From: Clostridium puniceum
Lineage (GTDB): Bacteria > Bacillota > Clostridia > Clostridiales > Clostridiaceae
DNA: 46,691 nt
Reading direction: 5' to 3'
Assembly (NCBI RefSeq): GCF_002006345.1
Contig: NZ_LZZM01000184.1
Span: 1 to 46,691 of the forward strand
Shown here: in pieces, positions 8,477-16,455 of the stretch
Layout of the letters: every line of letters starts with the position of its first letter
Position numbering within the stretch: the stretch's first letter is position 1
Notes under the pieces: model-generated
What the model saw: the letters and a program-made list of their open reading frames with translations, nothing else
The model's database searches: none
Told to the model about the DNA's origin: nothing
Translations under genes and position numbers: made by a program

Positions 8477-8617
8477 TATTTTCTATGTATAATCGTTTAG
8501 GGAAAGAAATAGGAGTGTATTAAAACATCAGCGATAATAGATTATTTGAGAGAAAGAGAAAAATATTTAAAATTATTCTTTAAGACATATATTTATAAAA
8601 AGGATGGAAATTTAGCA

Positions 8618-9207
8618 ATGATTATTCAAAGAGGAAAAGGTGAAGATGTTCAGGCAATAATAGATATAATTAGAGAATCTATTATTGATATGGAATCACA
8701 AGAGATATTTCAAGGAGATAATATTTATCCAAATGAAGATGTAATAAATAAAGATATTTTTGAAGGAAATATATATATGTTCTAAAAAATTTTGTTCATT
8801 AAGATTTAATTTCTATATTAGAGTGATTGGACAAGCGACTAAATTATGAACTTTCTTAATTGGAACTTATATACATATTATGAAGAAAATATTATAAAGG
8901 CCTTATTGTTTTAAATGACTTTCAAGAGAAGGAATATGAAACAATAAAATGGAAGTATGATACAAATAAAAATTTAATTATAAATAGATTATGCGTTAAT
9001 CCAAAATATAAAGGTAAAGGAATTGCGACAACACTTATAAAATATGCTGAAGAATTTGGCAAAGTTAACAAATATGAATCTATACGTTTAGATGTATTTA
9101 CTAATAATTCTAATGCATGTAGATTATATTTGAAAAATAGCTATGAGCAAAGAGGTATTATAACTTTTAGAAAAGGCCAGTTTTGGTGTATGGAAAAGAA
9201 ATTATAG
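8618..9207 (+). pseudogene. GNAT N-acetyltransferase gene split by a repeat element
   Basis: The first part (from ATG 8618, AGGATGG upstream) gives 'MIIQRGKGEDVQAIIDIIRE' and continues to 'EGNIYMF', then hits TAA at 8783 inside the inserted repeat. The acetyltransferase continues in another frame after the repeat, with 'KGLIVLNDFQEKEYETIKWK', the acetyl-CoA loop 'NPKYKGKGIATTLIKYAEEF' and the end 'RKGQFWCMEKKL', stopping at 9205-9207. The combined length of about 160 residues is normal for GNAT. The repeat (8772-8873) interrupts the strand before the cofactor site. No single frame spans the gene, so it should be inactive. Confidence 0.8.
8772..8873 (+). mobile_element. MITE-like repeat, copy 1 (inside the GNAT gene)
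   Basis: This roughly 102-bp element matches copies at 28626-28734 and 46570-46676. It starts TATATATGTTCT and ends GGAACTTATATA, giving imperfect terminal inverted repeats. Compared with the other copies it lacks 5 bases in the centre (GGACAAG-CGACT versus GGATAAGACAACCAACT) and carries a few point changes, so it may be older. It encodes no protein and splits an acetyltransferase gene. Confidence 0.75.
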
Positions 9208-9344
9208 AAGAGTTTGTAACAATAACATAGTTATGAAATTTCATCAACTTATTTATGTAAGTAAATGTTTATAATAGCATTATATAGTAATATAATTAAT
9301 GTATGGGTAGTGCAAATTGTATAAATTTATGAGAGGGTCATAAT

Positions 9345-10058
9345 ATGTATTTAAGCACATTAAATGATTTAAAGTATTATGTTGATGATCTATCTATAGG
9401 TAGTGATGAAAGATTAATGATTTATGTTGGAGATGGCTGTGAAAAAGAAGTACAAGATATGATGAATTTCTTAAATTCAAAAAATATATTATTTTTTGGT
9501 GGGATTTATTCCAAACTATTAGTAGGTGATAGAAGCCTATCAAAGGGATATATTGTAAATAAGGTTAAACCAGTTTATTGTTCAATAGTATTGCCAAATT
9601 TAATGAGATTTAATAAAGAATTAGATAAGAATGAAAATTATATAGCTTTAGTAATTGCAGATGGCCTTTCAAGTAGATTTAAGGAATTAATAGATACAGT
9701 ATATGATAAGTTAGGTAATAAAGTTAAATATTTAGGCGGAGGCGCTGGATTTTATAATTTAAATCATAAGCCGTGTATATTTGATAATGATGGAATATAT
9801 GTTGATAGTTTATATTTATGCATTATTAATTCGGAAAATAAAATAGTAGTTGAGCATGGATGGAATATATTAAAGGGACCTTTTAATGTTACAGAAGCTA
9901 ACGAAAATATACTTTCAGAATTAGATGGAGAGAATGCATTTGAAAAATATAGTGAAATATTAGAGGATGAAACAGGACTAGCAATATATAAAGAAGATTT
10001 CTTTACATATGCAAAGGAATACCCATTTGGAATAATGAATGGTGCTAATAGCTATTAA
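9345..10058 (+). pseudogene. FIST-domain sensor protein, C-terminally truncated
   Basis: A frame of 237 codons with a clear ribosome site (GAGAGGGT). It contains the FIST N-terminal domain, with 'ILFFGGIYSKLLVGDRSLSKG', 'KYLGGGAGFYNLNHKPCIFD' and 'GWNILKGPFNVTEANENILSELDG'. Full FIST proteins have about 350-400 residues and a second FIST_C domain that begins around 'YPFGI'. Here that motif (residues 226-230) is followed by only seven unrelated residues and a stop. The sequence after about 10030 belongs to a different gene (a hydrolase tail), so the end was lost by a deletion or rearrangement. A shortened but translated protein is possible. Confidence 0.7.
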
Positions 10059-10194
10059 AAAAGCAGGAGGAAATTCAGTAAAATATACTGAATACGAAGC
10101 TGGAACTATAAAACCAATAGGACATTTTGCATGGGTTAATACTTATGAAAATACAAAAGTAATTGATTGGTTATTCAAACAATCAATTAAGTAA
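10039..10194 (+). pseudogene. C-terminal remnant of an alpha/beta hydrolase
   Basis: The frame reads 'LIAIKKAGGNSVKYTEYEAG', then 'IGHFAWVNTYENTKVIDWLF', ending at TAA 10192-10194. This is the last 50 or so residues of a dienelactone-hydrolase/phospholipase-like esterase, and the 'GH.aW...' part holds the catalytic His. The Ser and Asp parts are absent. It overlaps the end of the truncated FIST frame, so the two remnants are joined directly. Confidence 0.6.
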
Positions 10195-10261
10195 TTAATT
10201 TTTCAGTTATGCATTAATTCGATATATATGGAAATCCTAAAATATAGAAGGAGTGATATTT

Positions 10262-10402
10262 ATGGCGAATAAACGTAAGAATACTAAAAAACAAATGGCT
10301 TCACTTGGATTGAAAAAAACTCCAAATGGTGATTATGCTTATATTGATCCCGAAGATAAAACGGGATCATATAAGCCTGTAAGAAATAAGAATGATAAGT
10401 AA
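10262..10402 (+). CDS. 46-residue basic hypothetical protein
   Basis: A frame starts with ATG at 10262 after a good ribosome site (GAAGGAG, about 8 bases upstream). It gives a Lys/Arg-rich start 'MANKRKNTKKQMASLGLKKT' followed by an acidic and aromatic middle 'DYAYIDPEDKTG' and a basic tail. No Cys, no membrane segment. The charge suggests nucleic-acid or ribosome contact, but that is a guess. I do not recognise the family. A weak hairpin (AGCTGC at 10410, GCAGCT at 10444-10449) follows and may terminate it. Confidence 0.6.
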   Translation: MANKRKNTKKQMASLGLKKTPNGDYAYIDPEDKTGSYKPVRNKNDK

Positions 10403-10615
10403 ATTAATGAGCTGCTTTATAATGAATTTAAAATTCTGTTAAGGCAGCTTTAATCATAGATATAAATGATTATCTTATTTTTATGTTGTAAAATACTTCT
10501 TTTATTAAATTTGTATAGGTAAGTTTTAATAGTTATATTAATTAAAACACATAGATTAGTTTTTTAAAAGAATAGAATGAAAAGTTTAGTGTTGCTATTT
10601 TAATCTTTTATATCC

Positions 10616-10646
10616 TCATAAAATCTTCATAACTTTTTATTATAAT
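10616..10646 (+). promoter_or_regulatory. direct-repeat operator and promoter of the HMA/cupredoxin gene
   Basis: Two TCATAA half-sites start at 10616 and 10627, 11 bp apart, followed after 8 bp by the -10 box TATAAT (10641-10646). The half-sites cover the -35 region, where no good -35 consensus exists, as expected for activation by an OmpR-type regulator. The same arrangement occurs at 12651-12681 and 14939-14969. Confidence 0.65.
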
Positions 10647-10723
10647 GACTATATGATAGAAGTGAATTATAATATAAAATATATATTACTAGAATAAAAT
10701 CGAGTAATTAGGTGGAGGGAACT

Positions 10724-12541
10724 ATGAGCATTAAGAGAGAGATTATTAAAGTTTATGACATGACATGTACTTCTTGTGAAGAAAGAGTAGAAAAAGCACT
10801 AAAGAAAGTTTCTGGAGTTATAAATGCAATGGCCAGTTATAGTGCTCAAAACGTAATTGTTGAATATGACGATAATATTTGCACTAAGGAACAGTTAACG
10901 GAAACTATTAATAAAGCTGGCTATAGCACTAAGAATTCAAACAACATTAAATTTGCTGGATTTTTTCTTTTAGTTTCAGCTATTTTATTAATTGGTAACT
11001 CTACGTCTGGATTTGATATGAGTGCTCAGCTAAATAATGCATCTTACTTTGTATTATTTGTTGTAGGCATGCTTACATCTATTCATTGTGTTGGTATGTG
11101 TGGGGGAATTATGCTTACACAAAGTGTATCTAAAAACAATATTGTAATAGAAAAGCAAAATGAAGTTAAGAATTTAATGCCTGCAATTTTATATAATGCT
11201 GGAAGAGTAACTTCGTACACAATTATTGGTGGTATTGTTGGAGCTTTAGGTTCTGTACTATCACTATCCCTTAATGTAAAAGCAGGACTTCAAATATTCG
11301 CAGGATTATTTATGGTAATAATGGGACTAAATATGTCTGGATTTTCTCTGTTTAGAAAATTTAATATTAAATTGCCTTGGTCTTCATGCAAAGTAAAGAA
11401 TAAACCTAAGGCTCCTTTCTTAGTGGGAATATTAAATGGATTAATGCCATGTGGACCTTTGCAAACAATGCAGCTTTATGCATTAGGTACAGGTAGTGCA
11501 ATATCGGGAGCAATATCAATGTTTTTATTTTCACTCGGAACAGTTCCTTTAATGCTATTATTTGGGGCTATATCAGGTATTTTAAGCAAGGGTTATACAA
11601 AGCAGCTTTTAAAGTTTAGTGGATTTTTAGTAATAATACTTGGAATAATAATGGGAAATAGAGGATTTGCTCTTGCTGGGATTGGAGTTCCGAATTTGAA
11701 TACATTAGCTCAAAGTATTTCAGGAAGCGAAGCTCAGGCATCTACAGCTAATGTAGGAAAACCAACTATAGAAAATGGAGTACAAGTAATAAGAATGACT
11801 GCAGATAACAAGGGTTATACTCCTAATGCATTTTATGTTGAAAAAAATAAGCCTGTTAAATGGATAATTACAGGAAGTCAGCTTAATTCTTGTAACAATG
11901 CAGTAGTAGTACCTTCTTTGAATATACAAAAGACTTTAAAAGCTGGAGAAAATATAATAGAATTTACGCCAGAAGACAAAGATATAAATTTTAGCTGTTG
12001 GATGGGCATGATAAGAGGTGTAATAAAAGTTACAGATAATATTGATTCTGTTGATACATCTAAAGCAGATTCATCTATTCCAGCACCAAGTAGTGGAATG
12101 AGCTGCTGCACAGGTGGAAGTGCAAGTAGTGAGCCTCAAACTCCAAGTATATACGGAGACGATTTAAGTAAAGTCCCTACTGATAGATTAGTGAAGAGAG
12201 CTGAAATTTCTGGGAATACTCAAAGTTTAAATATAAAAGGAACAGGTTATGAATTTGAGCCACTTGTAATAGTTTTGCAAAAAGGCATAGATACAAAGCT
12301 TTCTATAGATCTTAATGAGTTTGGTAATCTAAGCCAAAGTTTTTCAATAATAAATGCAGACATTGGAGCTCAAGTGACTAGTTTTAAAGGTGAAAAAGGC
12401 ATTGTAAATGTTGAATTTAATATAGTTAATAGTGGAACATATCTTATAGTTCAAAATAATGTAGCTGTTGCTGGAATAGAAGTTACAGATTCATTAAAAA
12501 ATGTGAGTTTAGAAGAGGTTCGTAAAAGATTTATAAGTTAA
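10724..12541 (+). CDS. HMA / DsbD-like (TauE/SafE) / cupredoxin membrane protein
   Basis: This is a metal-handling membrane protein of 605 residues. Residues 6-70 are a heavy-metal-associated domain with the binding motif M-T-C15-T-S-C18. A hydrophobic segment (about 77-94) and a six-helix sulfite-exporter/DsbD_2 domain (about 108-320) follow, with the conserved 'SIHCVGMCGG' and 'GLMPCGPLQTM' cysteine sites that can pass electrons or metal across the membrane. Residues about 345-440 form a cupredoxin-like domain with 'NSCNNAVVVPS' and 'FSCWMGMIRGVIKV' (Cys/Met ligands). Then come a 'MSCCTGG' motif and a second beta domain. The ATG at 10724 follows GGTGGAGGG; a GTG at 10712 lies within that ribosome site and is unlikely. 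Copper (or ferrous iron) handling is inferred. Confidence 0.8.
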   Translation: MSIKREIIKVYDMTCTSCEERVEKALKKVSGVINAMASYSAQNVIVEYDDNICTKEQLTETINKAGYSTKNSNNIKFAGFFLLVSAILLIGNSTSGFDMSAQLNNASYFVLFVVGMLTSIHCVGMCGGIMLTQSVSKNNIVIEKQNEVKNLMPAILYNAGRVTSYTIIGGIVGALGSVLSLSLNVKAGLQIFAGLFMVIMGLNMSGFSLFRKFNIKLPWSSCKVKNKPKAPFLVGILNGLMPCGPLQTMQLYALGTGSAISGAISMFLFSLGTVPLMLLFGAISGILSKGYTKQLLKFSGFLVIILGIIMGNRGFALAGIGVPNLNTLAQSISGSEAQASTANVGKPTIENGVQVIRMTADNKGYTPNAFYVEKNKPVKWIITGSQLNSCNNAVVVPSLNIQKTLKAGENIIEFTPEDKDINFSCWMGMIRGVIKVTDNIDSVDTSKADSSIPAPSSGMSCCTGGSASSEPQTPSIYGDDLSKVPTDRLVKRAEISGNTQSLNIKGTGYEFEPLVIVLQKGIDTKLSIDLNEFGNLSQSFSIINADIGAQVTSFKGEKGIVNVEFNIVNSGTYLIVQNNVAVAGIEVTDSLKNVSLEEVRKRFIS

Positions 12542-12561
12542 TAAAGGTATGCCATAAAAAT

Positions 12562-12606
12562 TAAAAGTCGATATCCATTAAATTGATGGGATATCGACTT
12601 TTTGCA
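12562..12606 (+). terminator. intrinsic terminator after the HMA/cupredoxin gene
   Basis: The stem AAAAGTCGATATCC pairs with GATATCGACTTTT (with a short mismatch near the loop) and ends in a T run at about 12599-12603. It separates this gene from the regulator pair, which has its own promoter. Confidence 0.85.
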
Positions 12607-12650
12607 TTTATTAATGTAAAAGTCTTTCATTAACTTCCTATTTATTTTTT

Positions 12651-12681
12651 ACATATAAAATTCATAAGTTTATGTTAAAAT
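12651..12681 (+). promoter_or_regulatory. direct-repeat operator and promoter of the regulator pair
   Basis: Half-sites ACATAT (12651) and TCATAA (12662) are 11 bp apart, with TAAAAT (12676-12681) as the -10 box exactly 8 bp after the second half-site. The spacing is the same as upstream of 10724 and 15003, which suggests the regulator controls its own gene. Confidence 0.55.
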
Positions 12682-12721
12682 ACTAAATATATTAATATAA
12701 AAATTATATGGAGTGTATATT

Positions 12722-13405
12722 ATGGGTAATATTTTAATAATTGAAGATGAAAAAAGTGTATCAGAAGTTTTAAAGGCATATCTAGAAAAAGAGGGATATA
12801 GGGTTTATTCTACTGAAAATGGATTAAATGGAATTGAAATTTTTAGAAAAGAAAAATTTGATCTTGTAATTTTAGATTTAATGCTTCCAGATATTGATGG
12901 TGAGGAAGTATGTAATATACTTAGAAGAATATCAGATGTATATATATTTATGCTAACTGCTAAAAGTACGTTAAATGATAAAATTGAAGGATTAAAGATT
13001 GGTGCTGATGAATATCTGACAAAACCATTAAGTCCAAGGGAACTTACTGCTCGAGTTAATGCTCTCTTTAGAAGAGTTGGTGTAAGCAATAATAATGTTC
13101 TGTCAATTGATAAGTGTAAATTAACAATTGATAGTGATAAAAGAGCGGTTAAGTTAAATGGAGAGGAAATAAATTTAACTTCCAATGAGTTTGATATATT
13201 ATATGTTTTAGCCTCAAATAAAGGAAAAGTATTCACAAGAGAGGCCATAATAGAGAGAGTTTTTGGCATTGATTTTGATGGTTCTGATAGAATTATTGAT
13301 GTTCATATTAAGAATTTACGTAAGAAGATTGAAGAAGACAGCAGGTCTCCAAGATACATAATTACTGTTACCAAAGTTGGTTATAAATTTGGTGATGAAA
13401 TATGA
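12722..13405 (+). CDS. OmpR-family response regulator
   Basis: A transcription factor of 227 residues. The receiver domain (about 3-115) has E8-D9 with E10, the phospho-acceptor D52 in 'LVILDLMLP' and Lys in 'YLTKPLSP'. The winged helix at about 130-225 has 'NLTSNEFDILYVLASNKGKV' and 'RIIDVHIKNLRKKIEED'. The ATG at 12722 is chosen because GGAG lies at a proper distance; a GTG at 12713 would touch the ribosome site. The kinase gene overlaps its end by 4 bases. It is the natural candidate to bind the direct repeats found in front of its own gene, the membrane protein and the lipoprotein. Confidence 0.92.
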   Translation: MGNILIIEDEKSVSEVLKAYLEKEGYRVYSTENGLNGIEIFRKEKFDLVILDLMLPDIDGEEVCNILRRISDVYIFMLTAKSTLNDKIEGLKIGADEYLTKPLSPRELTARVNALFRRVGVSNNNVLSIDKCKLTIDSDKRAVKLNGEEINLTSNEFDILYVLASNKGKVFTREAIIERVFGIDFDGSDRIIDVHIKNLRKKIEEDSRSPRYIITVTKVGYKFGDEI

Positions 13406-14784
13406 AGCAAAATATTAGAGAGCGCTTAAGTTTTATTTTAATTTTTTGTTCTGTAGTTTCAGTATTGTTATCAGTCTTGATTATAAATATGACAATAACA
13501 AATACTTTTAATAAATATATGGAGAATATACAAACTAAAAGAAACACAAGATTGATAGAGTATTTTCAACAAATTTATAGAAGTGATGGTAGATGGACTT
13601 CGACTTCAGGTGAAGAAATGAAGCATGAAGCGTATATGAGCAATTATTGCTTAACACTTTTAGATGAAAACAAAAAAGTTGTTTGGGAAATGAATCATGA
13701 GGATATAAAATATAAAAATCATATGATGGTAAATGGTAAAGAAGAAACTGGAGTTTATAATACTAATACTTTTGATATAAATGCAAATGGAAAAACTGTA
13801 GGATATATTATAATAGGTCAATATTCACCTGTTTTATTTTCTCAAGAAGATATAAGCTTCAAGTCTCAGATTAATAAGAGTATTATATTTAGTGGTGTAT
13901 TAACGTTAGCAATAGTAGCAGTAATAAGCTTGTTTTTATCAAAACAATTTTCCGAGCCTATAAAAGCAGTTTCAAAAACTTCTGTAAGTTTATCTAAGGG
14001 AAATTATAATTCTAGATCAGATATTAAAAGTAACATTGAAGAAATAAAAAATTTAACAGAGAGCATAAATTCTTTAGGTGATAAATTAAATAGCCAGGAT
14101 TTACTACGAAAGCGACTTATTTCAGATATATCTCATGAAATAAGAACTCCTCTAAATGTACTTCAGAATAATTTGGAAGCAATGATAGATGGAATAATAC
14201 CTGTAACAACTGATAAGCTTAATAATTTAAATGATGAAGTAATAAGATTTGGTAAGTTATTAAACAACTTAAATATATTAAAACAAATGGAGTCAGATGA
14301 AATAGTACTTAATTTAGGATTAGTTAATATAGGAGAACTTCTTTCAACTGTGCTTAGTGACTTTTATATTGCAGCAGATGAAAAAAATATAAAATTAATT
14401 ATGAATAAGGAATACGATAGAGATTATATGGTTTTAGGTGATTGTGATAAATTAAAACAAGTATTTATAAATCTTATATCTAATGGAATTAAATTCAACA
14501 ACATAAATGGAAGTATATGGGTTAATGTTAGGAGTGATGTAAATTCTGTTATCATTGAAATTAAAGACAATGGTATGGGTATAAAAAAAGAAGATTTACC
14601 TTATGTTTTTGAAAGAATGTATCGTGGAGATAAAAGCAGGCATAAGATTGAGGGAAGTGGAATTGGTCTTACTCTTGTAAAGAAAATATTAACGCTACAC
14701 TCAGCAATTATAGATGTAGAAAGCAAAGAAAATAAAGGTACTACATTTACTGTATGCATAAATAAAAATAATGAGATTGTATAG
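13402..14784 (+). CDS. sensor histidine kinase with HAMP domain
   Basis: A kinase of 460 residues that pairs with the regulator it overlaps (ATGA). TM1 lies near residues 10-32, an extracytoplasmic sensor part at about 33-155, TM2 near 157-178 ('IIFSGVLTLAIVAVISLFLS') and HAMP at about 180-232. The phosphoacceptor site is 'ISDISHEIRTPLNVLQNNLE', and the ATPase domain has 'NLISNGIKFN', 'DNGMGIKKEDLPYVFERMYR' and 'GSGIGLTLVKK'. The outside domain carries several Trp, Met and His residues ('RWTSTSGEEMKHEAYMSNYC', 'MNHEDIKYKNHMM'), a composition that could hold a metal ion. That fits the metal-related genes on both sides, but the signal is inference. Confidence 0.9.
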   Translation: MKQNIRERLSFILIFCSVVSVLLSVLIINMTITNTFNKYMENIQTKRNTRLIEYFQQIYRSDGRWTSTSGEEMKHEAYMSNYCLTLLDENKKVVWEMNHEDIKYKNHMMVNGKEETGVYNTNTFDINANGKTVGYIIIGQYSPVLFSQEDISFKSQINKSIIFSGVLTLAIVAVISLFLSKQFSEPIKAVSKTSVSLSKGNYNSRSDIKSNIEEIKNLTESINSLGDKLNSQDLLRKRLISDISHEIRTPLNVLQNNLEAMIDGIIPVTTDKLNNLNDEVIRFGKLLNNLNILKQMESDEIVLNLGLVNIGELLSTVLSDFYIAADEKNIKLIMNKEYDRDYMVLGDCDKLKQVFINLISNGIKFNNINGSIWVNVRSDVNSVIIEIKDNGMGIKKEDLPYVFERMYRGDKSRHKIEGSGIGLTLVKKILTLHSAIIDVESKENKGTTFTVCINKNNEIV

Positions 14785-14938
14785 AAAATGGCGAATTTTA
14801 GTATTAACGCTTGACCGTAGTGGAAAATAGATAGCTAGCATAATCAAGAAGTAAATTAGTAGTATAAAATCGTATATAAATAAACTTCTTTATTAATTTT
14901 ACAAAAATTATTTTATAAAGATAGTATATAATAACCCT

Positions 14939-14969
14939 TCATAAAATCTACACAATTTATATTTATAAT
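14939..14969 (+). promoter_or_regulatory. direct-repeat operator and promoter of the FtrD-like lipoprotein gene
   Basis: Half-sites TCATAA (14939) and a weaker ACACAA (14950) are 11 bp apart, followed after 8 bp by TATAAT (14964-14969). The first 11 bases (TCATAAAATCT) are identical to those of the site at 10616. Confidence 0.6.
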
Positions 14970-15002
14970 GTATTAATAAAGCAAATATTAGGAGGAATTT
15001 AG

Positions 15003-15626
15003 ATGGGAAAAAATAAAGCAATAAATGAGCAAAAAATTTTGAGAAAGAAGCAGCTTAATAATTGTAAGAAATTAATTATTATAGGAGTAGCTGTAATTAG
15101 TATATTTGCTCTAATAGGATGTTCATCTCTAAGTAAGAGCAGTGAAACCAATACTAATAATTCTGATAGTAATAGCAGCAATTCAAGTGTCGATAATAAA
15201 GAAAGTAATAGTAACAAGGAAAGTAAGAGTGAAGATACTAATAAAGCTGCATCAAATGTTGTATCAGGAATAGAAATTAATAAATCAGAAATCTTGAGCA
15301 AAGTAAAATTTTATCCATATGAATCAAATGGTATTAAAATGGAGGTTCTAGCACTAAAGTCTAGTGATGGGACAATAAGAACTGCTTTAAATACTTGTCA
15401 GGTATGTTATAGTTCGGGAAAAGGCTACTATGTGCAAGATGGTAATGAATTGGTGTGCCAAAACTGTGGAAATAGATTCAGTGCTGATATGATAGGTAAA
15501 ATCAAGGGTGGATGCAATCCAGTACCTATATTAGATACAAGTAAAATTGATGATGGAGCTAAAATAACAATTGATAAAAATTATTTAGATAAAAATAAAG
15601 CTTATTTCAGTAATTGGAAAGCTTAG
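15003..15626 (+). CDS. FtrD-like (DUF2318) lipoprotein
   Basis: A secreted, lipid-anchored protein of 207 residues. A basic N-terminus and a hydrophobic stretch (about 24-38) end in the lipobox 'ALIGC', giving a lipidated Cys. A long Ser/Asn/Lys/Glu linker (about 42-85) follows, then the DUF2318 domain with 'LNTCQVCYSSGKGYYVQDG' and 'LVCQNCGNRFSADMIG' plus a third site 'GGCNPVPI'. Paired C-x2-C motifs are expected to hold a metal or an iron-sulfur cluster. The domain is related to FtrD of ferrous iron uptake systems, where it works beside cupredoxin-like proteins. AGGAGG precedes the ATG. It shares its promoter pattern with the upstream genes and probably works with them. Confidence 0.8.
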   Translation: MGKNKAINEQKILRKKQLNNCKKLIIIGVAVISIFALIGCSSLSKSSETNTNNSDSNSSNSSVDNKESNSNKESKSEDTNKAASNVVSGIEINKSEILSKVKFYPYESNGIKMEVLALKSSDGTIRTALNTCQVCYSSGKGYYVQDGNELVCQNCGNRFSADMIGKIKGGCNPVPILDTSKIDDGAKITIDKNYLDKNKAYFSNWKA

Positions 15627-15728
15627 TGGACACAGTTAATAAAAACAAAATTAAAAATAGAAATTATATTGGAAGTATTTATAATTTAGGTATTTCTCTT
15701 TTATTTACTGATTATATTAAAATATATA

Positions 15729-15757
15729 TTGACAATAAGTGAATGATCGTTTATTAT
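15729..15757 (+). promoter_or_regulatory. tetR promoter with overlapping palindrome
   Basis: TTGACA (15729-15734), a 17-bp spacer and TATTAT (15752-15757) make a near-consensus promoter. Between the boxes sits TGAATG-AT-CGTTTA (15740-15753), an imperfect palindrome that matches, in reverse orientation, the one in front of the Lon gene. A repressor bound there would block polymerase, so autoregulation by the TetR protein is likely. Confidence 0.7.
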
Positions 15758-15780
15758 AAAACATAATAGAGGTGTTAAAA

Positions 15781-16344
15781 ATGAGAAGAAGAGATGATGA
15801 AAAAGAAAAAAGTATAAAGGAAGCTGTTATTAAATTAATACTTCAAGAAGGATTTCATGGTACTTCTATTTCAAAGATAGCAAAAGCAGCAGGAGTTTCT
15901 CCGGCTACAGTTTATATTTATTATGAAAATAAAGAGGTAATGCTTCAAGATATATATATTGAATATTCTGAAGAGATTTTTGAATATTTACTTAGTAAGC
16001 TTAAGAATGTTAACTGTGGAAAAGAGTTTATTGAAATACTCGTAAAAGAATATTATATATATATTAAAGAAAATGGTGAGATTTTTCATTTTGTAGACCA
16101 ATTTTCAAGTTGTCCTGCACTAGCAAATCAATGTTCACAGCATACAGGCATAAGCAATTTAAATAAATTGCTAGATGAAATGAAAACAAAGAAAATCTTA
16201 AAAGACTTTAGAAATGATAATTTAATAGCAATACTACTGTCACCAGTAAAAAAGATTGCTATAAATCAGTGTATAGAGGATGTTCAACAAGTAGAATTAT
16301 TAAAAGAGATGACAATGATTATGCAGATAGCTTTACTAGTATAA
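15781..16344 (+). CDS. TetR/AcrR-family transcriptional regulator
   Basis: A DNA-binding regulator of 187 residues. The N-terminal helix-turn-helix covers about residues 9-55, with 'HGTSISKIAKAAGVSPATVY' and 'IYYENKEVMLQDIY' in the family pattern. The remaining helical part is the ligand and dimer domain and holds Cys, His and Phe residues ('FHFVDQFSSCPALANQCSQH'). The ATG at 15781 follows AGAGGTG; an upstream TTG is not needed. A same-strand Lon gene follows after a hairpin (CGAGA 16351, TCTCG 16386). Matching palindromes before both genes suggest it represses itself and that protease. Confidence 0.88.
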   Translation: MRRRDDEKEKSIKEAVIKLILQEGFHGTSISKIAKAAGVSPATVYIYYENKEVMLQDIYIEYSEEIFEYLLSKLKNVNCGKEFIEILVKEYYIYIKENGEIFHFVDQFSSCPALANQCSQHTGISNLNKLLDEMKTKKILKDFRNDNLIAILLSPVKKIAINQCIEDVQQVELLKEMTMIMQIALLV

Positions 16345-16350
16345 TTTAAG

Positions 16351-16400
16351 CGAGAGGATTTTGTTAAAGGATAATTACAGAAAAATCTCGTTGTTATTTT
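16351..16400 (+). terminator. possible terminator between tetR and lon
   Basis: CGAGA (16351-16355) pairs with TCTCG (16386-16390), and an inner A/T helix (ATTTT with AAAAT) extends it. The following sequence is T-rich but interrupted (TTGTTATTTT). It may end or attenuate the tetR transcript before lon. Confidence 0.45.
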
Positions 16401-16407
16401 AAAAATT

Positions 16408-16426
16408 AATAAATGAACATTCACTT
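16408..16426 (+). promoter_or_regulatory. TetR-type operator in front of the Lon gene
   Basis: TAAATG-AA-CATTCA (16410-16423) is an imperfect palindrome. Its reverse complement with flanks (AAGTGAATGTTCATTTATT) agrees at 17 of 19 positions with the site in the tetR promoter (AAGTGAATGATCGTTTATT). It lies about 30 bp before the lon ATG, so binding would block transcription start or elongation. Consensus: TGAATG-NN-CATTYA. Confidence 0.6.
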
Positions 16427-16455
16427 AAAAGAAAGTTAAAGAGAGGATGATTAAA

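Noticed and set aside
12805..13269. 154-codon open frame on the minus strand opposite the response regulator
   Set aside because: Antisense shadow of a conserved gene with no family features.
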